The position numbers and the translations under genes were made by a program. From Candidatus Hydrogenedentota bacterium (GTDB lineage: Bacteria > Hydrogenedentota > Hydrogenedentia > Hydrogenedentales > SLHB01): 64,000 nucleotides of DNA. Location: NCBI GenBank assembly GCA_020848835.1, contig JADLHJ010000067.1, positions 1-64,000 on the forward strand, written 5' to 3'. The notes under the pieces are model-generated. The model saw only the letters and a list, made by a program, of their open reading frames with translations. It was not told the DNA's origin and made no database searches. This document shows, piece by piece, positions 1 through 7,020 of this stretch. Within the stretch, counting starts at the first letter, position 1, and each line of letters opens with the position of its first letter.

Positions 1-221
1 CTATCCGGCAAGCATTTGGCGATTTACCCAGCGCCATGTTAATAATTAAGGAGGAGCGAGGGCCGTCCGGCCCCGTCGCTTGGATTTTTACCGGCGGCGG
101 GCGGGGCCATGGCGTGGGGTTGTGCCAGTACGGCGCGCGCGGAATGGCGCTTAACGGTTCCGCGCACGATGCGATAGTCGCTCATTATTTCAGCGGTTCC
201 ACCTTGGTGACGCTACAGTAG
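1..221 (+). CDS. SpoIID/LytB domain protein, C-terminal fragment
   Basis: The gene enters from the left edge in the frame that starts at base 3, so only about the last 72 residues are visible. They read IRQAFGDLPSAML, then GGGRGHGVGLCQYGARGMA, then AHYFSG. This is the typical C-terminal signature of the SpoIID/LytB family (GxGxGHGVGxCQxGAxGMA followed by a hydrophobic HYYxG). Family members are lytic transglycosylases or amidase enhancers that act on denuded glycan in the cell wall. The next gene downstream is an anhydro-MurNAc kinase homologue. That enzyme recycles the 1,6-anhydro product of lytic transglycosylases, which makes a wall-turnover pairing plausible. The start and the N-terminal half lie outside the window. 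Confidence 0.85.
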   Translation, partial: IRQAFGDLPSAMLIIKEERGPSGPVAWIFTGGGRGHGVGLCQYGARGMALNGSAHDAIVAHYFSGSTLVTLQ

Positions 222-257
222 CGCTGCCTCCCGGTTCCGCGGCGGAAGTAGAACGCA

Positions 258-1418
258 ATGCTGTTTGAGGGAATCAAGAAGAAGCCGACGCGCTACGCGA
301 TCGGTCTGATCTGCGGCAATTCGGGCCGTGGCGCCGACGCAGCGCTCGTGCGCATCAAGGGCACAGGCAAAGACCTCGCAATCAAACTGCTCCGCTTCAA
401 GCACTTCTCCTACTCGCAAGGCATGCGCACACGCCTCGTCGTAGCGCGCAAAGACGCTCGCGAAATCTGTCTGTTGAATTTTGAACTCGGCGAGTTTCTT
501 GCCGAGGCCACAGCAGACATGCAGCGCATCGCACACGCGGAAATGTGCGAAGTCGATTTCGTCGCATCAACCGGATTCTCCATCGCGCACAATCCTCCGC
601 GCGGCTACGATCACGCCGTAGGCACACTGCAAGTCGGCGAACCCGCAGTAATCGCCGAACGCACGAATCTGCCCGTCGTTTCCGATTTCCGCTCGCGCGA
701 CATGGCAGCAGGCGGTCAGGGCGGGCCCATCTCCGCCTATCCCGATTGGGCGCTGTTCCGTCGCGACGACCGCACCATCGCGCGCGTGCATCTTGGTGGC
801 ATTACCAGCATCTCCGTGCTCACGCCAAAACTGGAAGACGCGATCGCATTCGACGCAGGCCCCGGCACCGTCGCGATCGACGGCGCAGTCCGCCTGCTCT
901 CCGGGGGTAATTCCGAATACGACGACAAAGGCGCGCAAGCGTTAAAAGGGGTAGTGATCGACGAGTTCCTCGAATACCTCCTCGATCACCCCTACTTTGC
1001 AAAAGTACCGCCCAAGTGCACCAGCCGCGATGAGTTCGGCCCAGAGGTCTATCTGCGCGACGCTATCGCCGGCCGTAAAGACCATTCGCACGAAGACCTC
1101 ATCGCGACGGTAACCTCCGCGGTGAGTTACTGCATCGTCCGCGCCTTCAACCGCTTCGTAAAACCGCAGTACCAGGTGTCCCGCGTCATCGTCAGCGGCG
1201 GCGGCGCGCTCAACAACGCGCTCATGACCCGCATCAAAAACGGCCTCTCCGACATCACCGTCCGCATGAGCGATGAATACGGCCTCCCGCACGATGCCGT
1301 CGACGCAGTAGGCACAGCCATCCTCGGCAACGAAACCTTCTGCGGCACACCCTCAAACGTCCCGCACGCCACAGGCGCGCGCGGGCCGGTAGTGCTAGGG
1401 CGAATTACACCCGCGTAG
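258..1418 (+). CDS. anmK: Anhydro-N-acetylmuramic acid kinase-like protein (AnmK family)
   Basis: The 386-residue product has the usual AnmK length and the family hallmark near residues 127-157: LQVGEPAVIAERT, VVSDFRSRDMAAGGQGGP, then FDAGPGTVAID and VSGGGALNN. AnmK phosphorylates 1,6-anhydroMurNAc while opening the anhydro ring, feeding wall material back to MurNAc-6-phosphate. The motif DFRSRD with AAGGQG, which carries the catalytic Asp region, is intact. The N-terminal phosphate-binding motif, normally SGTSxDG, reads CGNSGRG here, so Thr is replaced by Asn and the Asp by Arg. The GSHGQT segment is also altered (ASTGFSIAHNPP). Activity may therefore differ from the textbook enzyme. It lies 36 bp after the SpoIID fragment, probably in the same transcript. 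Confidence 0.85.
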   Translation: MLFEGIKKKPTRYAIGLICGNSGRGADAALVRIKGTGKDLAIKLLRFKHFSYSQGMRTRLVVARKDAREICLLNFELGEFLAEATADMQRIAHAEMCEVDFVASTGFSIAHNPPRGYDHAVGTLQVGEPAVIAERTNLPVVSDFRSRDMAAGGQGGPISAYPDWALFRRDDRTIARVHLGGITSISVLTPKLEDAIAFDAGPGTVAIDGAVRLLSGGNSEYDDKGAQALKGVVIDEFLEYLLDHPYFAKVPPKCTSRDEFGPEVYLRDAIAGRKDHSHEDLIATVTSAVSYCIVRAFNRFVKPQYQVSRVIVSGGGALNNALMTRIKNGLSDITVRMSDEYGLPHDAVDAVGTAILGNETFCGTPSNVPHATGARGPVVLGRITPA

Positions 1419-1424
1419 ACCTTT

Positions 1425-1437
1425 CCGTATAATACGG
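1425..1437. promoter_or_regulatory. Palindrome containing a TATAAT box
   Basis: CCGTATAATACGG is a perfect 13-bp inverted repeat (6+1+6) that contains a consensus -10 hexamer at 1428-1433, 34 bp before the next start codon. The hexamer 17 bp upstream (TTACAC) is a poor -35 box. It may be a promoter with an overlapping operator for the lipoprotein gene at 1467, or a small hairpin after the kinase gene. Confidence 0.4.
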
Positions 1438-1466
1438 TTAAAGTCTTTTTCCGTTCGGGCTTCTCC

Positions 1467-2183
1467 ATGTTACGAAAATCAATAGCCTACGCCCTGCATG
1501 CGGTGCTTGTATTCCAATTTATTAGCGCGTGCGCAACCGCGCCCAAAGAAAAAATAACTGCCGACATCAACGCGCCTTCTCTGCTTGCAGTTGAGATTTC
1601 TAGCGAGTTCTCGGAACGCTATTTTGATGAAACGCATGCGGAGAATTTCGCACGAAAGTTTGGCGGCGATGCAGTTCCAGCGCTCATAGTTTTGATGGAG
1701 AAGAACGATACCAATATTCCAAAAGGCAAGGTCGCCATTTACCTGGGAAAGCTAGCGGATTCTCGCGCGGTAGTGCCAATTCAAGAGTTTATAAAGAATT
1801 CAATCGACACGTACATTAGCGAGGATGCGTATCTGGATTTGGCGTTCGCATTACGCGCGCTGGGTCTTATTGGAGATGAAGCAAGCCTGGAATATTTGAG
1901 AATTGGCACGACTAGAGAGTTCTGGAACAAGACCAATTCGGCATTTACGATTCCCGAATTGAATCTCGATCACGATGTGGCAGTGCAGGCAATGCGTGAA
2001 GCAGCGCTGAGAGGATATGCCTCGTCGGGAAAGAAGTCCGTTGTTGACGATTTGTCGGCTCATCCAGATGCATTCAATGACTTTCCCACTCATCTCTACC
2101 AAGAAGCATTAAAAGAAGCACGACGTAGATATTCTAAAGAGCAATTTAGTACGCCATGGCATAGTGAAAGCACGACGAAGTGA
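1467..2183 (+). CDS. HEAT-like repeat lipoprotein, function unknown
   Basis: The 238-residue product begins with a hydrophobic signal segment that ends in FISAC at about residue 22, a plausible lipobox, so it is probably a periplasmic or outer-membrane lipoprotein. The body is helical, with segments such as GDAVPALIVLMEKND, GKVAIYLGKLADSRAVVPIQEFI and LRALGLIGDEASLEYL. These have the spacing of HEAT or armadillo-type repeats and suggest a protein-binding scaffold. No catalytic motif was seen. The gene is visibly richer in A and T than its neighbours, which may mean a different origin. Its stop overlaps the GTG start of the epimerase by 4 bp (GTGA), so the two are translationally coupled although no functional link is obvious. 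Confidence 0.7.
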   Translation: MLRKSIAYALHAVLVFQFISACATAPKEKITADINAPSLLAVEISSEFSERYFDETHAENFARKFGGDAVPALIVLMEKNDTNIPKGKVAIYLGKLADSRAVVPIQEFIKNSIDTYISEDAYLDLAFALRALGLIGDEASLEYLRIGTTREFWNKTNSAFTIPELNLDHDVAVQAMREAALRGYASSGKKSVVDDLSAHPDAFNDFPTHLYQEALKEARRRYSKEQFSTPWHSESTTK

Positions 2184-3145
2184 AACGCATTCTTCTAACC
2201 GGCGCAGCCGGTTTCATTGGTTCGAGCGCGTGTGACGCGCTTTTGTCTCGCGGCGATTCTGTCGCGGGGATCGACTGTTTCGATTCGTTCTACGATCCCG
2301 CAATCAAGCGCGCCAACATCACAAGCGCGCTACAATCGGATCGCTTTCGCCTGCACGAGATCGACATCTGCGACGAAGCCGCACTCCTGCGCGTATTCGA
2401 AGCCGAAAAACCGGACGTCGTCGTACACCTCGCCGCCCGCGCTGGCGTACGCCCCTCGCTCGAAGACCCGAACCTCTATCACCGCGTAAACGTCATCGGC
2501 TCGCAACACATCCTCGATGCGTGCCGGAAATACAAGCCCTCGCACCTTGTGTTCGCGTCCAGCTCCTCCGTCTATGGCGGGATTAAGGAAACGCCTTTCC
2601 GCGAAACCATGACCTGCGACCGGCCCGTCAGCCCCTACGCAGCGACCAAGCGCATGAACGAACTCATGGCGCACGTCTACCACCGCAACTATGGTTTGCA
2701 GGTCACGCTGCTCCGCTTCTTCACGGTCTACGGCCCGCGCCAACGCCCCGAGATGGCGATCCATAAGTTCACAAAATTAATCGATGAAGGCCGCCCGGTA
2801 CCCATGTTCGGCGACGGCTCGGCCCTGCGTGACTACACCTATATCGGCGATATCCTCGATGGCGTGATCAAGGCCATCGACACCCCCTTCGGCTACGAAA
2901 TCTTTAACCTCGGCGAAAGCCACACGACTAGCCTGAAGGAATTGATCATTCTGTTAGGCGAGTTGCTCGGCAAACCGGTGAACATCCAGCCCATGCCCTT
3001 CCCGCCCTCGGACATGGAAACCACTTACGCCGACATCACCAAAGCCCGCGACCTGCTCGGCTACGCGCCAAGTACCACCATGCGCGAAGGCCTCTCGCAA
3101 TTTATTTCCTGGTATCGGCAGCAGCAGGGTCCGCAATCGTCCTGA
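2180..3145 (+). CDS. NAD-dependent UDP-sugar epimerase (UDP-glucuronate 4-epimerase type)
   Basis: The product is a 321-residue short-chain dehydrogenase of the extended type. The Rossmann motif GAAGFIG is at residues 8-14, the serine triad region reads SSSSVYGG, and the catalytic pair is in YAATK (YxxxK). VYGPRQRPEMA and FGDGSALRDYTYIGD are typical of UDP-glucuronate and UDP-galacturonate 4-epimerases and related nucleotide-sugar epimerases. It should interconvert C4 epimers of a UDP-sugar for surface polysaccharide. The start is the GTG at 2180 inside the stop of the previous gene. The exact sugar cannot be told from sequence alone. Its 3' end overlaps the convergent gene at 3102-3791 by 44 bp. 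Confidence 0.88.
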   Translation: MKRILLTGAAGFIGSSACDALLSRGDSVAGIDCFDSFYDPAIKRANITSALQSDRFRLHEIDICDEAALLRVFEAEKPDVVVHLAARAGVRPSLEDPNLYHRVNVIGSQHILDACRKYKPSHLVFASSSSVYGGIKETPFRETMTCDRPVSPYAATKRMNELMAHVYHRNYGLQVTLLRFFTVYGPRQRPEMAIHKFTKLIDEGRPVPMFGDGSALRDYTYIGDILDGVIKAIDTPFGYEIFNLGESHTTSLKELIILLGELLGKPVNIQPMPFPPSDMETTYADITKARDLLGYAPSTTMREGLSQFISWYRQQQGPQSS

Positions 3146-3791
3146 TGCTCCGGAGCCCATCTCGCGTCAAAGGCCACACGCTCCCCCGCGCATAAGGAAA
3201 ATATTTGCTGCTGCCGTCGAAAAAAATCACGTAACCGCCCTCTCCTTCAAGGCAAGATCGCTCCACAAAGACGGGTACCTTGGAAGCGTCTCGATACCAA
3301 TTGCTCCAAGCACTCCCCTCTGGCCGGTCCTTGAGTAGCTTGGCATTGAGCAAAGCATTCCTGCCGTCAGGTTTTACGCCACTCAGAGGCACCACATCGG
3401 CAAACTGTCCACCATTCACAAAATTGTCCACGCAATAACTGGCAAGCGCCGCCAAATCACCTTCATCCTCAGTTAGATAGCCCAAATATAGGAATTCACT
3501 GCGCTCGTGACCGTGCGGGAAAATACCTTTCAGTACATCAGACGATATTATGTCGTCTATACATAATAATTTTGGTTGAATTGGTGCCGTATACGGGATT
3601 CGTGCCGACGGATCTTGCAGCAACTTGAGCACACCATGCATAACTCTCGGACTTGAGGCAGATTGCCCCAAGTCCTGCCTCGTCGCGCCTTCTGCCTGCT
3701 GAAGTTTCAAAACCAACATTGGCACTGCGACCACCAGCGCAACGCACAACATCGCTAATTTCGGGTGAGTTTTCACCTGTCCACCTTTCAT
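3102..3791 (-). CDS. Secreted or membrane-anchored protein of unknown function
   Basis: The 229-residue product has one N-terminal hydrophobic segment (about residues 12-28, AMLCVALVVAVPMLVLKL) and a soluble remainder. The C-terminal part contains VIFFDGSSKYFPYARG, which resembles the DG-containing end of the pseudopilin-like prepilin proteins common in planctomycete-type bacteria. The N-terminal prepilin cleavage motif of that family is absent, so this is only a resemblance. A GTG at 3776, just after an AAAGGTGG stretch, is an alternative start that would remove five residues. The gene overlaps the 3' end of the epimerase on the other strand, which is unusual but tolerable for convergent genes. 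Confidence 0.6.
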   Translation of the reverse strand: MKGGQVKTHPKLAMLCVALVVAVPMLVLKLQQAEGATRQDLGQSASSPRVMHGVLKLLQDPSARIPYTAPIQPKLLCIDDIISSDVLKGIFPHGHERSEFLYLGYLTEDEGDLAALASYCVDNFVNGGQFADVVPLSGVKPDGRNALLNAKLLKDRPEGSAWSNWYRDASKVPVFVERSCLEGEGGYVIFFDGSSKYFPYARGSVWPLTRDGLRSIRTIADPAAADTRK

Positions 3792-4354
3792 GCAAAAGAT
3801 AGCTCGTTCGTAGTTCCGCGTTTACGCGGTCGTGCCGAACACCAGAAGCCGATAAAGCACAACAATGCGCGACAACCCTGCATAGGAAAAATTTATTGCT
3901 TTGCTTGTTTTTTTGTCAATCAAATACGGGTCGTTTCGCGTGCGGATTCAATTCATCAAGTACCACTGCAATCATTTCAGTCAAACATTGACGGCTTAAT
4001 TCGCGTCACCTATCTTCCTTCGCACCTTCGCACCTTCGTACCGCTCGACCCCTTGTTTCCCATCCGCGCTCATTCGCCTAATCCGCGTCATCCGCGTTCT
4101 AGTCTTCCAAGCCGGAGTGCAACGCCGTGGGCTATATAGTAAGAGCCAACGAGCGCAAGCCGTCCCCACCGGCGCGCGCTCTGCTACCCAAACAAGGAGA
4201 ACTCGCATGTAGGTAAAACGAGCGAACACCACCAGGGACCAAATCGTACCTCTTGGACCTCCACGAATCGAGTCCGTGATCGTTTCCCAAACCTTTCGGC
4301 ATTAATAGTGTCGAAGGAATTGCTGGAAATCCACGGTCTACGCGCGTTTTCGTA
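3792..4354. other. Non-coding stretch with degenerate repeats
   Basis: No convincing gene lies in these 560 bases. The stretch holds a copy of the CCGCG-TTTA-CGCGG palindrome at 3816-3829, which recurs at 29768 and in tandem near 43.6 kb. It also holds short direct repeats (CGCACCTTCG at about 4020-4040 and alternating ATCCGCG words at 4063-4105). A module that begins CCCCTTGTTTCCCA (4049) and ends GAGTGCAACGCCGTGGGC (4115-4132) recurs in diverged form at 44074-44181. The region looks like a resting place for small repeats. Confidence 0.6.
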
Positions 4355-4383
4355 TTGCCGGTCAACGCCCGCCCGGCTATACT
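4355..4383 (+). promoter_or_regulatory. Sigma-70-like promoter of the VWA/MoxR operon
   Basis: TTGCCG at 4355-4360 and TATACT at 4378-4383 are separated by exactly 17 bp. The predicted transcript would start near 4390 and meets an AGGAGG ribosome binding site at 4397-4402, eight bases before the ATG at 4411. No other promoter this good was seen before the end of the gene run at 17391, so it probably drives the whole operon. Confidence 0.65.
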
Positions 4384-4410
4384 CGTAGTTGTCTACAGGA
4401 GGCTACCGAC

Positions 4411-5934
4411 ATGGACCCCTTGATGATCGCGTTGAAACGCCTGAGGCTGCGGCTATTCGTCACGCAATGGACCCGCTTAACGGTCCTGTCGCTGATCGTG
4501 ACCACCGGCCTCGCCTGCGCATGGCTGCTCATCACGCGCCTTTTCCCGAAGGTGGGCCCCGTCGAACCGGTCACAGTATCGCTCGTCGCATTGGGGCTCG
4601 TCGCCGCGACCGTCTACGCGATCGTAAAACGCCCCAGCGTGTTAAGAGCAGCATTGGAAGCCGACAAACGCCTCGGCCTGCAGGAACGCATCACCAGCTC
4701 GCTTCAGTTGTCCGGCATCGATGGCGACATGGTCGCCGCCGTGCACGACGACGCGCGAGTGCAACTCAACCGTCTCAACTACACAAAAGAATTCCCCTTC
4801 ACCACGCCGCGCGCGATTCGTTGGTTGGCGGTGCCGGTCATGCTGTACCTCGTAGGCTACCTGCTTCTGCCGGAGTTCGATCTCTTCTCGCAGCGCAAAC
4901 GTGAAGCCGAAGCGAAGGCGAAAGAAACGGCCATGCGCGTCGAGGCAGAGCGCCTTGCAGAGATCGTAAAGCCATTGAAGGAAGCTGGCCTCGAAGAGAA
5001 CGCCGACCTAGCTACGATAGCGACAGAAGTCGAACGCATCTCCGAACAACTCAAGGCAGGCGAGCTCAGCGAAAAGCAGGCCTTCGCAAAGTTAACAAAC
5101 CTCACCGAGCAACTCGCCGAACAGCGCGAAAAACTTGGCGCGAAATCGCCCGAAGCCAGCCTTGCCAAGGAAATGGCCAAGCTCGACTTCAGCAAGGAAT
5201 TCGCGGAGAACGTGCAAAAGGGCGACTTCGGCGAGGCCCAGCAAAAGGCCGAAGAACTACTCGAAAAAGCACAATCCGAAAAGACCACGCCCGAAGAAAA
5301 AGAAAAAATGTCGAACGAACTGAGCAACCTCGCGAAGGCGCTCAGCGAATCGAATCCCGAATTGGCAAAAGCCCTTTCCGAACTCGCCGCCCAGATGAAA
5401 ATGTCCACCATCAATCCCGGAGATCTGAAAAAGGCGATGGAAGCCGTCAAGATGTCGCTTGAAGATTTGAAGCGGCTTGCAGCGCAGTTGCAGAAACTCT
5501 CCGAATGCCAGGGCAAACTCGGCGAGTGCAAAAATAAAATGTACTGCTCCGCGTGCAAAGGTATGTGTAAAGGTCCTGGTAAATGCGCAGGCAGCGGGCA
5601 GGGCCTTGGCTTGGGCGGCGCGGGACGCGGCCAAGGCAACCGCATCGGCGAATTGCCAAAAGTCACCACCTCCACCGATCCGTCCCTCGCCCCCGGGGAT
5701 ATGACGAAGGGCAAGATCCTCGCGACGATCATGCAGCGCGCCGCACCGCAAGACAATGAAAACGCCACGGTCGATTACTCGCAACAGGCAATCGTCCAGA
5801 TCCAACAACAAAGCGAAGAAGCGCTCACGAAAGAAGAAATTCCCGCGGGCGCGAAAGAATTCGTGCGCCAATATTTCGGCTCCCTGGAACCCGATAACCA
5901 GCGCGCACAACCAACGCCGGTAACCGCGCCATAA
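4411..5934 (+). CDS. Membrane-anchored coiled-coil protein with a cysteine cluster
   Basis: The 507-residue product starts with a hydrophobic region containing two transmembrane segments (about residues 23-43 and 53-72) and a third near residues 135-152. A long, charged, Ala/Glu/Lys-rich stretch follows (about 155-370), strongly predicted by eye to be coiled coil. Residues 365-400 are cysteine-rich: CQGKLGECKNKMYCSACKGMCKG, shown here as CxxxxxxCxxxxxxCxxCxxxC, then a Gly-rich linker. The spacing suggests metal binding or disulfides. The family could not be named with certainty. Related proteins sit beside VWA and MoxR genes in planctomycete-like bacteria. The ATG at 4411 is supported by AGGAGG eight bases upstream. 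It is the first gene of the operon. Confidence 0.7.
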   Translation: MDPLMIALKRLRLRLFVTQWTRLTVLSLIVTTGLACAWLLITRLFPKVGPVEPVTVSLVALGLVAATVYAIVKRPSVLRAALEADKRLGLQERITSSLQLSGIDGDMVAAVHDDARVQLNRLNYTKEFPFTTPRAIRWLAVPVMLYLVGYLLLPEFDLFSQRKREAEAKAKETAMRVEAERLAEIVKPLKEAGLEENADLATIATEVERISEQLKAGELSEKQAFAKLTNLTEQLAEQREKLGAKSPEASLAKEMAKLDFSKEFAENVQKGDFGEAQQKAEELLEKAQSEKTTPEEKEKMSNELSNLAKALSESNPELAKALSELAAQMKMSTINPGDLKKAMEAVKMSLEDLKRLAAQLQKLSECQGKLGECKNKMYCSACKGMCKGPGKCAGSGQGLGLGGAGRGQGNRIGELPKVTTSTDPSLAPGDMTKGKILATIMQRAAPQDNENATVDYSQQAIVQIQQQSEEALTKEEIPAGAKEFVRQYFGSLEPDNQRAQPTPVTAP

Positions 5935-6030
5935 AGGAGCACGGGCTTCCAGCCCGTGATGGAAGAAGTTCAGAGAACCGGGTTTGCGCAGTGGAGAAGA
6001 AAATCACGGGCGGGACGCCCGTGCTCCTTT
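5933..6030. repeat. REP-like pair of hairpins in inverted orientation
   Basis: Two hairpins face each other. One is GCACGGGCTTCCAGCCCGTG (about 5939-5958) and the other CACGGGCGGGACGCCCGTG (about 6005-6023). The outer arms AAAGGAGCACGGGC and GCCCGTGCTCCTTT are perfect 14-nt inverted copies, so the whole 98-bp unit can also fold on itself. The layout matches a bacterial interspersed mosaic element built from REP sequences. It begins inside the stop codon of the upstream gene and may shape transcript stability between the first and second genes of the operon. Confidence 0.75.
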
Positions 6031-6099
6031 ATGATTTCGATTGCGACGACCGAGAACGCGACCATTTCGTAGTTACTTTACGGTGCAAGAGGGTAGGGA

Positions 6100-7020
6100 T
6101 TGCGAGTTAACCGGCGGCAGTTTTTGGGTGCCTCGATTGTAGCCTGCGTTTCCGCGTGCGGCACACGCGAAGCCGCAATCACCGCGAACATGTGGGGGAA
6201 GTCCGGCGTACGCGACGGCGAATTCATCCGCCCGCGCGCGATGGGCGCGACCGATACCGAACTCTACGTCATCGACACTTCGGGCCGCGTCCAAGTTTTC
6301 TCACACGATGGCAAACACCTGCGCGGATGGCACATGCCGGAACATAGCAACGGCACGCCGACAGGCATCACCTTCGCGAGCGACGGCCGCATCATCATTC
6401 CCGACACGCATTACAGCCGTATCATGGAGTTCACCGCGCAAGGCGAGTTGATTACAAAGTGGGGCGAATACGGCACCGGCGAAACGCAGTTCATTTATCC
6501 CACGGATATTACGCTCGGCCCGAACGGCGAGTACTTCTTTACGGAATATGGCGTGGACGCCGAGCGACTACACGCCTTCGACGCACAGCGGAAATTTCTC
6601 CGCCAATGGGGCAAGCACGGCGACCAGCCCAATGAGTTCTCCCGCGCGATGTCGCTGGCCATCGTAAAAGACAAGCTCTACGTCGCCGATACCGCAAACC
6701 ATCGCGTGCAGTGCTTCGCTCTGGACGGCACGCTCTCGCACGTCATCGGCGGACTAGGCTCCGAACCCGGCAAGCTCAAGTTCCCACACGACATCGCGCG
6801 CGCACCGGACGACACGCTCATCATCTGTGAATACGGTAACAACCGCATCTCGCGTTTCGCCTGCGACGGAAAATTCATCGCCGCCTTCGGTAAGCCTGGT
6901 CGCCACTACGGCGAGTTCAACACACCACGCGGCGTGACCGTCTCGCCGCAGGGCACCGTATTCGTCGCTGACACCGACAACAACCGCATCCAGCGTTTTC
7001 GACTGGAGGACATTGCGTGA
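6100..7020 (+). CDS. Tat-exported NHL-repeat beta-propeller protein
   Basis: The 306-residue product begins with RVNRRQFLGASIVACVSACG. This combines a twin-arginine motif (RRQFLG) and a lipobox-like VSAC, so it is probably exported folded and lipidated. The body is a series of about six NHL repeats, recognised by units such as GEFIRPRAMG...ELYVIDTSGRVQVF, KLYVADTANHRVQCF and TVFVADTDNNRIQRF. They should form a six-bladed propeller used for binding or for lactonase-like reactions; no catalytic site is evident. The start is the TTG at 6100, chosen because it begins the Tat signal and follows a GAGGGTAGGGA purine stretch. Its stop overlaps the next GTG start by 4 bp. Confidence 0.82.
   Translation: MRVNRRQFLGASIVACVSACGTREAAITANMWGKSGVRDGEFIRPRAMGATDTELYVIDTSGRVQVFSHDGKHLRGWHMPEHSNGTPTGITFASDGRIIIPDTHYSRIMEFTAQGELITKWGEYGTGETQFIYPTDITLGPNGEYFFTEYGVDAERLHAFDAQRKFLRQWGKHGDQPNEFSRAMSLAIVKDKLYVADTANHRVQCFALDGTLSHVIGGLGSEPGKLKFPHDIARAPDDTLIICEYGNNRISRFACDGKFIAAFGKPGRHYGEFNTPRGVTVSPQGTVFVADTDNNRIQRFRLEDIA

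Noticed and set aside
3765..4139. A 124-codon open frame in the gap after the epimerase region
   Set aside because: It crosses the repeated palindrome and short direct repeats and shows no homology-like features.
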